NCBI GenBank assembly: GCA_023512835.1
Contig: CM042092.1
Location: 2,133,293 to 2,197,292, forward strand
Direction: 5' to 3'
Length of the DNA: 64,000 nucleotides
From: Taxillus chinensis
Taxonomy: Eukaryota; Streptophyta; Magnoliopsida; Santalales; Loranthaceae
Numbering within the stretch: the first letter of the stretch is position 1; every line of letters starts with the position of its first letter. Position numbers and translations under genes: made by a program. The notes below the pieces were generated by a model. The model worked only from the letters and a program-made list of their open reading frames with translations, had not been told where the DNA came from and did not search any database. Shown in pieces: positions 10,801 through 21,507 of the stretch.

Positions 10801-13739
10801 GTGTGAAAACTTACATATTTGCATGTGATTATTAAATGCTGGTTCAATGACCTTTTTTTGAGTTTTCTTTTAAAAAATATTTATCAAAACTTTGTCCCTT
10901 TTTTTCTTTTTGGTTGAAAGTTTGTTTGAAGCATTTTAAGAAATTAATTTAAAAAGTGAAAACACTTTAAAACAATGTTTTGATATTTTTATGTTGTGTT
11001 CAAAAATGTGGAACATGTTTCACAGTTGCTAAACATGTTTTCATGTTTTGAACTATGATAAAACAAACTCAACATGGGAAGAAAAGAAAAGAAAAGAAAA
11101 GAAAAAGAAATTATTGAACAAGCCCTAAGCTTTTGAATATATGCTTAAAATTTTGAACTCCCTTATTGTTGTACTGTAGTTTATTTGCTTACTTGGATTG
11201 GTTTGCACCATTTGATACATTGATCATTTGTTGTAAAGGGATCCTGAAAACTTACAGTTGCTTATAGAATTATTTTAGATTGTGAATCTATGATGTTTTT
11301 AGTAGAAACTACATGATTTATTAACCGATTTTTGAAATAGGTATACAAAGATCCTGATTTGTATGTTCATAACATTGTGGTTGAGCCTCATGGAATGCTA
11401 CATGGAAAAGGCAGTTTATATGTTAATTTAAATGACATGATTTTCCTTGCTAGGGAAGGTAATCTTCTAATTTCATATCTGTCATTGCAATAATGCTGAT
11501 AAAATGTTTCCTGGTATAACTATTTATGAGAATGGGCAGGGCGTGCACTCTCCCCCCCCCCCCCCCCCACCGCCACAGTGACCACACACACACACACAGG
11601 GAAAAATACTTGCTGTTTATGTCTTTAATCATTTTAATGGATCCAGATTGCACTTCCATTACAAAAGTCCAGCCACAGGTGAAAGCCCCAAGGCTTCACT
11701 ATGTCTATCCTATTTGTTTTGAGGCTGGCCATCCTGTGGAATTTGTTGCCTGTGCAAGTAATTTGCTCCAAACTAAATTTCGGTATTGTCCTTTCTGAGA
11801 TCTGTTAAGTTAATATTTACTTATCTTTTACAATTCATTCTTTGGTGGGCTCTGTTACCTTTTACTTTCTCTTGTTGATTTTCTACATCCTCCTCTTGTT
11901 TGTTTTCCATACATCCTATGGTTTTCTTCTTGTATGTTATAAATGGATTAGCTGAGTAGTCTTTACCTCACAAGGACATGTGATTTATGGTAGCATTTTT
12001 TTTTTGGTTATTAATTACATATATCTAAAAGCCTAAATGTTGCTTATAGTTATGAATAAGCCATTCTTATTATTCATTTTCAATTATTTCAAAAGCTCTA
12101 TGTAGCCTTATTTGTTATCTTTCATCTTTGTGTTGATGTACTTTTTCCACCGTGTTAAACAGTGATGGTTTTGATCGCAGGTTTCTAATTTCTTTTGCTG
12201 AAAATTATCTGGCATATGAATATTGTGATCCAGTGCCATATTCTGAAATTGGAAGGGATTCTGATTGTAGTTTTGAACATCATCTGTTCAAGATACGCAT
12301 TGCCCATACTAAACCAGATCATTTTGGCCCTGCATTTATTGAGGTTATACGCAAATCCTTTTCCTGATATTTAGGTTGAATAATGCATTATTTGTCAAAG
12401 TGGTTGTAGATATGTGGATATATAACATGTGTATTTTTTTTTAAATCGAGGCATTTTATAATAGCTAGGAGTCTATTATTATTATTCTTAGTTCTAGTAA
12501 TAGCTGGAATTATCACTTACCATCACACTTACACATTTGTCAGATTAATGATCATGTTCACACACACATCACTATGTATTAGTGATGTGCTAGTTCTTTG
12601 CCCCTGTACGTCAGGCTGAAGCCTCATGTGCTAATACGACTTGTAGGCTGCGGTTTCTGTAATAGGCTTGTTGCCATCTCAGGTTTTCGCATAAAGTTTT
12701 TAGTTCAATGTCTGCTTTATCTTTGTTTTTTGTTTTTTGTTTAATTTTAAACTCACTTTTGTAGGTAGAGAATGAATCTGGCTTGTCCAATTTTTTGCCT
12801 ATTCTCATTGGGGATGGAGAAGTCTGTTTTGAGGTGACTAGAGTGCTGCAGAAATCCAATTCATCTTTCTGTTCGAAAGGCTCACAGTTGCTGGCTACTG
12901 GTTCGCTTGTTGAGTCATGCGATGGTCCTGTATTAATGAAAGAATCAATTTCTGAGTTCATATTAGATATAGCATGGTTGCTGAAGGAGCCTGCATCTGA
13001 AAATCTTCAACACCTTTTGGTTTCTTCAAATATTGAAAGATTATTTTGTTTATTGAGCTATCTATTACAACACGAGTGCATCACCATAATGGAGAGAACT
13101 TTACGGTACATGGAGATTGTGATGGATCATGTGGAGTTGAAGAGTCTTTTCAAAGAAATTAATGATACTGATATTAGGTTATTTCAGAGGTGCATGATGT
13201 TTGCTAAAGATCTGCATCTGAAATTACTGAAGGGTAAAGGTTTGGAAATGGATTCAGGAAATAATCCCCCAAGAGTGGATTTGTTTCCACTAAGTTGCTC
13301 TAAAAATGACTCACTGTCCATTTTGGTTACAGATCAGGTTAGAACCATCTCTTCACAGTAGCATTGTCTGTAAAACCATTGTGTTTAATCTTATCATAAA
13401 TTTTTTACTTAATAGTTATTGTCCATTTGAAAATTGCAGGTTATGGAGGTTGGAAAAGATGGCAAGTCACCCATGCCATGTGATTCAGCATTCCTTAATA
13501 GAAGCGAGCTTGCTCCACTTTTGAATGAGGAGATTGTTATGACTGTTAGCCCCATTAGCTTGTTGCAAAGGAAGTTTCATGGTCATTTTTTTTCACGTAA
13601 AACAATCGGCAACCGCCCTATGGTTCTTGTATTTACCACTGCTGCTGTTTGTTTAGGAATGTGTGCCATCATCTATCATCCCCATAGGGTCGGTGAATTG
13701 GTGGTAACTATTCGCAGGTGCTTATTCAACCGTGCTTAG
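7813..13739 (+). CDS. SPL7: SPL7-type SBP-box transcription factor, 10 exons
   Basis: Exons: 7813-8372, 8824-8996, 9821-10047, 10137-10211, 10317-10424, 11341-11458, 11647-11782, 12181-12343, 12765-13337, 13440-13739. All introns are GT-AG, phases agree, and the total is 2,433 bases (810 aa plus stop), close to Arabidopsis SPL7. An acidic N-terminus carries LSALWDWAG (residues 31-39). The SBP zinc domain spans ~141-216: CQVTGC, then YHRRHRVCLRC, then RYCQQCGKFH split by intron 1, ending in the nuclear-localisation stretch KRSCRRKLERHNNRRRRK. The CLRC replaces the usual C..H of finger 1. Clade-typical blocks follow, such as FKLYDWNPAEFPRELRHQ in exon 4. A hydrophobic segment lies at ~772-790, just before the C-terminus. 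In Arabidopsis SPL7 binds GTAC motifs and drives copper-deficiency responses. No disabling change is seen. Introns carry a CT repeat (~9,198), a 17-base C-run and a CA repeat (11,552-11,598). Confidence 0.95.
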
Positions 13740-14244
13740 GTTTGATCTTCGCACATGTACTTTCCGACTTTAAAATTTTGGATCTTGGATCAAACTAGCT
13801 TAAACCCTAGGATTCAATTTGCATATTCTAGTCATGGATTTCCACTTCACTACCTGCATTGACCAAGAAACTCTGGGTGCCTCAGAAACACCGTTGGAGC
13901 TTGTAAAAATAGATGCGAATATATATGTTGTCCATGTACGAACCTCAGCACTGTAATGATTAGGAAGGAGAGGCTTGGGTTTGTAGGGCTTGTTTTTGTA
14001 CTTTAGCAGGCAATAGCAATCTGTGTCCATGTATATGGAAGGCCCTTGTGCTGAAGGGTTTGTCAGCAATCTGTGTCCATTTATAGCAATGAAATTTAGA
14101 AAGCCTTGTGTACAATACTTGTACGTGCATCATGTGAAAGCGCTCTCTCTCTCTCAACAATCTGTGTGCATGCATAGCAGATGAGTTTAAAAGGGCGACC
14201 TACTCCAAGCGTCACTCAATTTTGCCCGTCCTTGTCTGACGTTA
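13740..14244 (+). other. SPL7 3' UTR and flank
   Basis: Non-coding sequence after the SPL7 stop codon, probably including the 3' UTR. A caatctgtgtccat/gcat unit recurs near 14,018, 14,069 and 14,158. No clear polyadenylation signal was singled out. Confidence 0.5.
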
Positions 14245-15161
14245 GAGCAACTATAGCAAAATAGTTAAATTTGATTAAAATTAAATAAAATTTTAATTTA
14301 AGGTAAATATTGCTTAACTTTTAGCTGTCTACAAAACCCCAATCTGCCCTTAAACCCAATCTACTTCTACTGTAGCGGATACGCAAAAGCCTTATTGTCG
14401 CCTATTGCTTCAGCCGCACTAGCAGCTCATCGACCATCGTGTTGTCCGCCATCGCCTCTACCCACGCTGCCAGACATTGACGGTGTCATTCCTAAAGAGA
14501 AGCACTTGCAATCCCAATCGAAGCCATCGGCGACGCTAAGAAGCCTCAGTCCACCCTTGATCGCGACATTCTCATTCACCTGTTCTTAAATCTTCATGCT
14601 GTTACTCTCGAACTCTGGTTTGCTTGCGCTCGTTGTACGTTCTTCTTCAATACTCTCAGATGACTCAACCGACCCTCGCCCTGCTGTTATTATACATCAT
14701 GCATATGCTTCTTCTACTTGTCTATGTGATTTCTTTTTAAATTTCACGCAACGCTTTTGAATTATTTTATACCAATGTTTCCCCTTTTTGGGTTTGATGG
14801 GTACCCGCGAAGTTGAAACACGATATTGAATGTCGGGTTGCTTTTAATGTTTTTTTTGTTTTGTTTTGAAGACTGTTAAAACGGTGTTTGATTTGTCTGT
14901 AGTTTGTAATTTATATGCATAGAGATGCAGCCGGAGAGAGATCGCACCGGAGATATAGCGCAGAAGAGAGATGCAATCAGAGAGCGAGAGATAGCAGTTT
15001 TAATTAAAACAAAAAAAAGAGAGAGAGAGAGAGAGAGAAAATTAGGTTTTAATTAAAAAAAATTTGCCCTATTGTAGTTTGTCTTAGATATAGCTATATT
15101 TGACAAGCTAAATATAACTTTAGCTCAGAAAATATAGCCGATAGTATTGGAGTTGTTGGCC
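14245..15161. mobile_element. Candidate Tourist-like MITE, GC-richer core
   Basis: TTA lies on both sides (14,242-14,244 and 15,162-15,164). The left end reads GAGCAACTATAGC and the right end, reverse-complemented, reads GGCCAACAACTCC. The inverted ends are degenerate. The core (~14,340-14,600) is GC-richer and codes for nothing recognisable; a GA repeat lies near 15,018-15,038. The call rests on similarity in design to the clearer elements at 15,438-16,058 and 51,410-51,916. Confidence 0.4.
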
Positions 15162-15437
15162 TTAAATTACTTCTACAGAAGTTATTATTATTATTATTCG
15201 AATAACGATTTTAAGTAATTAATCTCTAAATTTTATACTTTTAGTATAATTTATTTTTTTAAAAAAGTTTAATAAATGTAGAATAGTTAGCAACTTAAGC
15301 AACAGAATTTAGCTATAAAATATTTATTTATTTTTAATTTGAATAAATTTTAATTTTTTTCTCTTTCTTTTTATTTTATGATATGAGCTTATTATTTTTT
15401 ATAATAAATTTTGAGGATTCAATTTTAAAAATCCTTA
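15162..15437. other. AT-rich spacer
   Basis: Nothing recognisable. Confidence 0.6.
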
Positions 15438-16058
15438 GACCATCTCCAATCTATTATCAAAAGTAAAAGTCAAATGTATATTTAGCTAAAATCTCTCTTT
15501 AATCCATTAGGCAAATCATTAGCAAAAGCAAAAAAAAGGTAAATATGACTTTAGCTTTTGTTTTTGCTGATGATGCTATGTCATCAAATAATATCATTTT
15601 ACATATCTACCTGATTTTCTCTCTTCTCTCCACATGGGCAAGTCCCTCAAAGACGTAGATCTTGTCCTCTCCCATATCTCACTCCTGCGCGCTGGCGTTC
15701 CCTATCCCCCCCTCGCACGCGATGGCGCCCCCATCCCCCCTGCACGCGACGGCGCCCCCATCCTCCCACCCGTGCGACATCGCTCCACATCCTCCACGCG
15801 CTCGACGACGCCCCCCTCCCCTCGTGCGCAACCGCTCTCCATCCCCCCCCGCGACGACGGGCCCCATCTCACCCGCATGCGACATCACTCCCAATTGCTG
15901 TTCGATTCCCTAGATGGTGCCCTTCTACCCACAAACTAGGGATTTTAGAATTTAGAAAGCATATAGAAAAAAGGTATATTGGACAAAATAATAGATCAGA
16001 AAAAAATAGATAAATCAAATATTGCTTTTGCTTGATTTTAGCTTATCAAGAGATACTC
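15438..16058. mobile_element. Tourist-like (PIF/Harbinger) MITE with GC-rich core
   Basis: A 621-base element. Its left end GACCATCTCC and its right end (reverse-complemented GAGTATCTC) are inverted matches that extend, degenerate, into AT-rich arms. TTA precedes (15,435-15,437) and follows (16,059-16,061), the target duplication of Harbinger-type elements. The core at 15,660-15,900 is strikingly C-rich with repeats of a gcgacggcgcccccatc type. Open frames there are composition artefacts. Confidence 0.6.
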
Positions 16059-16766
16059 TTATTCCTTTAAAAATATATTTTTTGTCTATAAAACACACTT
16101 TATTTTTTAAATTTTAAATTAAAATTTTAATTTCAATAGAAATTCAAACAAAAAAAAACACGACTAAATAATAGCGGTTCATATCATCTATTCTGTTCGG
16201 TGCCTGGGTTCATTGTACTTTACACCCATAATTGGTTGCCCACTTGCCCTTGCCCCACTACTAAATAAATATTCACGCGTATATATAAAAATAAAAATAA
16301 TTTCGGAGCACGGCAAAGAGATCACGTAGGCCATGATTGGGCCAAATCCACGTCAGAGCCACATATACGGAAGAACCGTCCGTTTACATGGATGACTCGA
16401 GGCATGGTTATCAGCTCGCTCTCCTCATGGGTGTGCGACGGGTATCCACACAAACTATTTTTCTTATTATAGGCTCCGCTGCTGCTCTCGCAGTGGGTTA
16501 TCTCGAAAGAGTGAGAGTTAAACTTACATCACGCTGAGGTGGGGATGAAAAGTAGTAATAAATAATAAAATATTTCATCTCTTTTGATTTTAATAATTTT
16601 TATTTATAATTTTATAATATTTTATTTTATTTTTTATATTTTTTGAATGATAATTATTATTGTAATATTAAATTATTTTTGATAAGTTTTTGGTTAAAAA
16701 TAATATAGAAATTTAATTTAAGTCAAAATTATTTATATGAACAGATCCAATAAAACGATAGTAAGA
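16059..16766. other. Non-coding spacer
   Basis: AT-rich with a GC-richer stretch at 16,300-16,540. No gene or element recognised. Confidence 0.5.
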
Positions 16767-17130
16767 GACGGGTGAATGAAACCTCATTCGTAGACACATT
16801 AAAGAATGAGATATCCTGTTCCGCCTACATATGAAACGAGGTACAATTTTAAAATTTGATCTACCGCCTAAGCGACGGCAGTAAGCGATAATTAATAGGT
16901 TGATTTTGCTTCTGATAGGATTCGAATTGCTTCTATCAACTGTTTTATGGAGTCTTTAAAAAATAAATAAGAGAGATCAATAAAGGCCGGTAGTGGGAAG
17001 CAAATGAATAAAGCCTCCCCTGCTAACCCCGCTATAGGACGTGATATTCCATCCTGCCTACACATGGGACAGAGTATGGTTTCAAAATTTTAATATCCCC
17101 TTAGCGGGGCAAGATAGTAATAGGTAGACT
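16767..17130 (+). repeat. Diverged tandem duplication
   Basis: Two related units. One around 16,767-16,910 contains gatatcctgttccgcctaca, then tatgaaacgaggta. One around 16,990-17,130 contains gatattccatcctgcctaca, then catgggacagagta. Both continue with an aaaatttt block and a (t)aataggt motif. They are clearly related but heavily diverged. Confidence 0.5.
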
Positions 17131-17464
17131 TGGCCAGTGCAGGTAGCACCTTACTCTCCACCGACTCAACTGTACCAACCATCCCCACCTCTTCACCTCC
17201 ACTTCCACGCCACACCACCTCAATCTTACAACCCTTAAATGCGTCCACCTTTTTTTTTAAGGCATTTTCCTCTGGTTTGCCAAACAAGCCCTTAACAGAT
17301 ATATAGCTACCATCACCCACAAAATTGAGTGAGACATTCTCCTAGTAAGTAGTAGTACAGTTATATATTGGCGGTTCCCATAAAAACCCACTTCCTCCTT
17401 CACGCCATAGCCACTGCAGTTCCAATTATTGGCGGTTTTTGGATAGTGACATAGATTTGCATAT

Positions 17465-19605
17465 ATGGTTGTCATTGAAACGGGAGGCCCGGAAGGGGGA
17501 GAGAGCGCTTACAGCAACGGACTTGAATCTCTCGAGGAGCCCTTAATCGCCCCTCCCCCTAAACGCCCTGTAAATCACGACAGCGATGTAGTAGGCATTG
17601 AAAATGTGGACAGTGGGTCCGTCAAGATGGTCTTGTTCTGCACATTTGTTGCGGTTTGCGGGTCTTTCGAATTCGGGTCGTGCGTGAGTGAATCAGTTTC
17701 ACATTACGTGTTGGCTGTTGCATTCCAGTTCCCATGTTTTTGCGTAAATGACTCGATGCCTGAATTACATTGGCACTTCCTCGCAGGTTGGGTACTCAGC
17801 ACCCGCTCAATTCGGTATCAGGAGAGATCTCCATCTGTCTCTGCCTGAGGTCCGCCACTTCAATCAACGATTCATGGAACAAATATTGAGAAACAAAACT
17901 GTCTCTAATTTGATCTACTGGACTGAAAATGGCTTCCTCTTTTCCTCTTTTTTTTTTTTGGTTAGGACTCGGTCTTTGGTTCCATACTGATAGTTGGTGC
18001 TATGCTTGGAGCTGTCACTAGCGGCCGAATCGCTGACTATATTGGGCGTAGAGGGGTACAACCATAAATTGCAAACTCTGAAACTAATGATCTTAAATGC
18101 CATAACAAATGGATAATTGAATCCACCGCTCATACCACGCTTGTTGTTGTAATTGCATTATCAACCGACACAGGCCAAGGTAAAGGCATCCCTCTTGTTC
18201 TTTTTTCATGTGGCGGCTGTTTCATAGTTGGCTTCCTTTGGATGTTATTCTCCAAGGTAAAGGCATCCCTCTTGCCTCTAAATGCCAATGTTGCACTCAT
18301 GTGGAAACCAGTGATCATTGTTTCTTTTTTAGCTCTAAAGCTTCTTTTGTATGGCACCACTATGCTCATTTGCTTGGTATTGTGCTCCCTACTCAAGGGT
18401 GTCCTAAAGTATGGTTAATTGTTTGGTTAAATGCTGGTACTTATAAATGTTTTGGGTATATTCGTGTTCTTATTCCTATCCTCATATTTTGGTTCCTTTG
18501 GAATGAACGTAATGACTCGAAGCATCGAGGTATGGGTTTTTATGAGGATCGAATTATTTGGAAAATTGATAGGTTGATTTTTCAACTCTCCACTGCTGGT
18601 CTTCTTAAGCATTGGCAATGGAGGTGTGAAAAGTCAATCTTGAATTACTTTCATTGCTCTTCTCACACTCCCCCTTTGTCTCTTCCTAGGCCTATTCATT
18701 GGGTCAAACCTGCTCGTGGCCGTTTTAAACTTAATGTGGATGGGAGCTTCAATGCTTCCAATGGTAGAGCAGGTGGTGGGGGCATTGTGAGGGATTCAAA
18801 AGGCCAGGTAATTTTCTTTTTCTTTTTGCCTTTTTTATCTATTGCTACTGATGCTTTTGCAGCCGAAGTCTTGACTCTCCATAAAGCTCTTCGATTGTGC
18901 CTTGAATTCAATATCCAAAACTTGTGGGTGGAAATGGATGCTCTTAGTGTTATTCAGTTACTACAGCATAAAGGTCGCGCTCCTTGGCATCTTTGCTATC
19001 ATTTTAGGGAAATTCATCACATGTTGGCTTCCCTCCGCGCTTCCCTCACCCACATTCATCGAGAAGGTAATCATGTAGCTGATTTTCTGGCGGGTTTGGG
19101 GTTACAAGCTCCTTCTCTTGCAATCAGCAATCATTTTGAAGGTCTGTCTCTTCTTAGAGGTAAAGTTAGATTGGATGCTTTGGGTTTTGCCAACATCCGG
19201 TATCATTGACTCTTTTGCCTCCTTTGTTTTATGGCTTGTATTTTGTTTGACTCTAGTTTTGGTTTGTTTTTTCTTACTGGAGTGATGGTATGCCATGCTC
19301 TCTTATGTTTTTGTATACTTTTTACTTTGATTTTGCTTTCTATCTCCAGGCTGGGTTATGGGTATGCCCTGCCCCTTGGCTTCTATCTTTTGTATTTCTT
19401 TGATGAGTTAGGTTCATGCCCTGCTCATTCTTGTATATTTAAGGTTTGCCTTTTTAATTAATAAAATACTCCGGGGTGCCGTCCCCTTTTCTAAAAAAAA
19501 AAAAAAACCGACACAGGCCATGAGAGTTTCTTGTGCCCTCTGCAGCACTGGATGGCTTGCAGTCTACTTCACCATGGTCCGCTATCAATTACTCTGCTTT
19601 GGATT
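17465..19605 (+). pseudogene. ERD6-like sugar transporter, truncated after exon 4
   Basis: Three good exons: 17465-17683, 17787-17849 and 17966-18055, with in-phase GT-AG junctions. They read LFCTFVAVCGSFEFGSC, then VGYSAPAQFGIRRDL, then [19 protein letters not shown] and [10 protein letters not shown]. This is the first part of the major-facilitator monosaccharide transporter family (ERD6-like/ESL, tonoplast sugar export), including the RxGRR-type loop. Exon 4 (AMRVSCALCSTGWLAVYFT) begins at 19,517, after a LINE inserted across its splice acceptor. It loses frame (GPLSI appears in another frame) and is cut by a TRIM at 19,606. About ten further transmembrane segments are absent downstream, so the gene is dead or makes only a short product. 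The N-terminal LEEPLI resembles the family's di-leucine sorting signal. Confidence 0.85.
18163..19520 (+). mobile_element. 5'-truncated LINE with 15-bp target duplication
   Basis: The insertion body is 18,178-19,505. The duplication aaccgacacaggcca lies at 18,163-18,177 and 19,506-19,520. The 3' end has aataaaat (~19,459) and an A-tail. An intact 333-codon frame (18,208-19,209) is the C-terminal end of a plant LINE ORF2. It carries a zf-RVT region (MWRLFHSWLPLDVILQGKG, then ASKCQCCTHVETSDHCFF, then FLWNERN). An RNase H domain follows with all four acidic residues in place (LNVDGSFN, AAEVLTL, VEMDAL, NHVADFLAG). The endonuclease and reverse transcriptase are missing. A 23-base segment at the 5' end (18,175-18,197) is repeated at 18,252-18,274. 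Confidence 0.9.
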
Positions 19606-20214
19606 TGTTGGGATGTTTGTCCCACATCATTTAAGGACAAGAAGGTTAAGGCATATATAAGAAGAAACAAGGCTTTAAATGTTACGATGCGTTTTAAAGC
19701 CGTGCGGGCCGATATGGCGAGCCCAAAGCGGACAATAACGTGACACTTAATCGGGCCTTTATTTATGCCCGATTCTAACAAACTGGTATCAGAGCCTGGT
19801 TGTCCCGTTATTATCCCCGTTAAGTGTTCCGTGATATCGAAAGTCTTCTCGGTGTTGTGTGATCGAGCGGTGTGTCCTGTTAGTGCGGCGATATCCGGGT
19901 TATGATGTCACTTTAATATCGAACCGGTTTGATCTCTCTACAAGGCGTGGATTGAGGGGGAGTTACAATAAAAATCCCCAGTTTCGTAGGTGTGTCTCCA
20001 ACCTACGGTATACGGTCGATGTGTGACAAAGGGGGAGATTGTTGGGATGTTTGTCCCACATTGCTTAAGGACGAGAAAGTTAAGGCATATATAAGAAGAA
20101 AGAAGGCTTTAAATGTTACGACGCGTTTTAAAGCCGTACGGGCCGATGTGGCGAGCCCAAAGCGGACAGTATCGTGACACTTAATCGGGCTTTCATTTAT
20201 GCCCGATTCTAACA
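19606..20214 (+). mobile_element. TRIM (terminal-repeat retrotransposon in miniature)
   Basis: Two 175-base LTRs at 19,606-19,780 and 20,040-20,214 both run TGTTGGGATGTTTGTCCCAC to GATTCTAACA and differ at roughly 13 positions. A primer-binding site TGGTATCAGAGC (initiator Met tRNA type) lies at 19,784-19,795, and a purine tract aaagggggaga at about 20,028-20,038. The 259-base interior has no coding capacity. The LTRs carry a TATA-like catatataag and the gagcccaaagcggaca block common in plant TRIMs. The flanks ggatt and ctact do not match, so no target duplication survives. Confidence 0.9.
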
Positions 20215-20305
20215 CTACTGCAGCATTTTTATTATGAAAAAATGTATACTTTGTTTACCATTTGATATCCAAATATCGAGAATTTATCAATTAAATTCTC
20301 ATACT

Positions 20306-20545
20306 TTATTTCTCTTTTTTCTCATGAGGGTGCCTAGGCCAATGCTGAGAAGAAAAATCAAATACCATATCCTTTACTAGTAAAGAGCATAGAGGTTTGG
20401 AAATTTTTGAGAAGTCCTTTATGAATCTCCTATAGAATCCTGCATGTCCCAAAAAACTTCGAACTCCCTTGACATTTGTGGGTGGTGGCATGGATTCTAT
20501 TGCCGCAATCTTGGCACGGTCAACCTCTATTCCTTTGCTGGACAC
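20306..20545 (-). mobile_element. Ty3/gypsy reverse-transcriptase fragment
   Basis: An open stretch reads [20 protein letters not shown], then [20 protein letters not shown] and ISKPLCSLL. This is the conserved connection region just after the reverse-transcriptase core of gypsy elements, in wording close to Athila/Tat types. No other domain or LTR accompanies it. Confidence 0.85.
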
Positions 20546-21507
20546 CTTATGTCAAACTAATGCAAAAGAATAAATATAAAATTAGGGGAATTTTTGATTG
20601 AATAAAAATTAATTAAAGCAAAGATTTTAAGCTAAGAATTCAATTAATCAAATATGTAACTGGTTTAACTTCACACTTGAATGTTGTTTATCACTATCCC
20701 AAAAGATAAATTAGATAAATTATGATTATATTATTTAAATGCACCAAGACACCATGAATACAATTAAATTATGAATCATACTCATTTCAATTTCATTAAG
20801 TACTTTTGCTTGTATTGCGACATAAGATTCAATACGTTTAATTATAACTTTTAAATCCTTTCTAGCCTCTTCATCCTTTCACACCTCATTTGACAAAAAC
20901 ATAGAGCTGCACTACTTGTTGACAAAAAATGGAGGGGTCGGTGTTTTTTTTTGCTTGTAATAGATTGTAAGCAGGCTTGTGAATGTCCCAACCGGATACC
21001 AACCTTGGCTGCGCCTACCGCTCGTTCCCCTCCCCACCCGGCCACCCACCACAAGTCGCGCCTGCCAAGCCCACACTAATAGCAGTGCCCTGAACTGCTG
21101 ACACTAAAGACTAATCTCTAACGCTTCCACCTGCCTCGATTGGTTGCGCTCATGTAAGACACGGAGTGAAAAAATCGTCTCTTCGTGCATAAAAGAGAGA
21201 GAAGGGACACTTTTTCTTTTCACCCTGGATCCGAAAGCGAGCCTATGCCAGCTGTATTTCTTGACAAAGACTTAACAAATAAGCTTCAAGGTTCTTGGTT
21301 CTCACATCGCTCTTAATGTGATTTCTCAAACTTCCCCGTATGTGTGTGGAAGCCGTTTGGTTGGTGTTTTTATTTGTTGATACTTATTCAAATTATTAAT
21401 TTTTAATATTATAATATTTATTACTTATAATTTATTTTTTTATTGGTAGTAATTTATAAATGAAATTTTAACACCTTCCATATCCTTTTCTGATCTTCAA
21501 AACTTCC
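20546..21507. other. Spacer and 3' flank of nucleoside hydrolase A
   Basis: AT-rich to 20,850, then a moderately GC-richer stretch (20,980-21,330) with no recognised gene. The part adjacent to 21,500 still encodes, out of use, the frame that continues past the hydrolase A stop codon. Confidence 0.5.

Noticed and set aside
15634..15939. Overlapping Pro/Ala/Arg-rich open frames
   Set aside because: All three frames are open because of C-rich simple repeats in a MITE core; no protein signature.
17090..17320. 76-codon frame on the minus strand upstream of the transporter
   Set aside because: It looks mildly protein-like (KKKVDAFKGCKIEVVWRG), but I recognise no family, no adjoining exons fit, and it overlaps the diverged duplication. 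Left uncalled.
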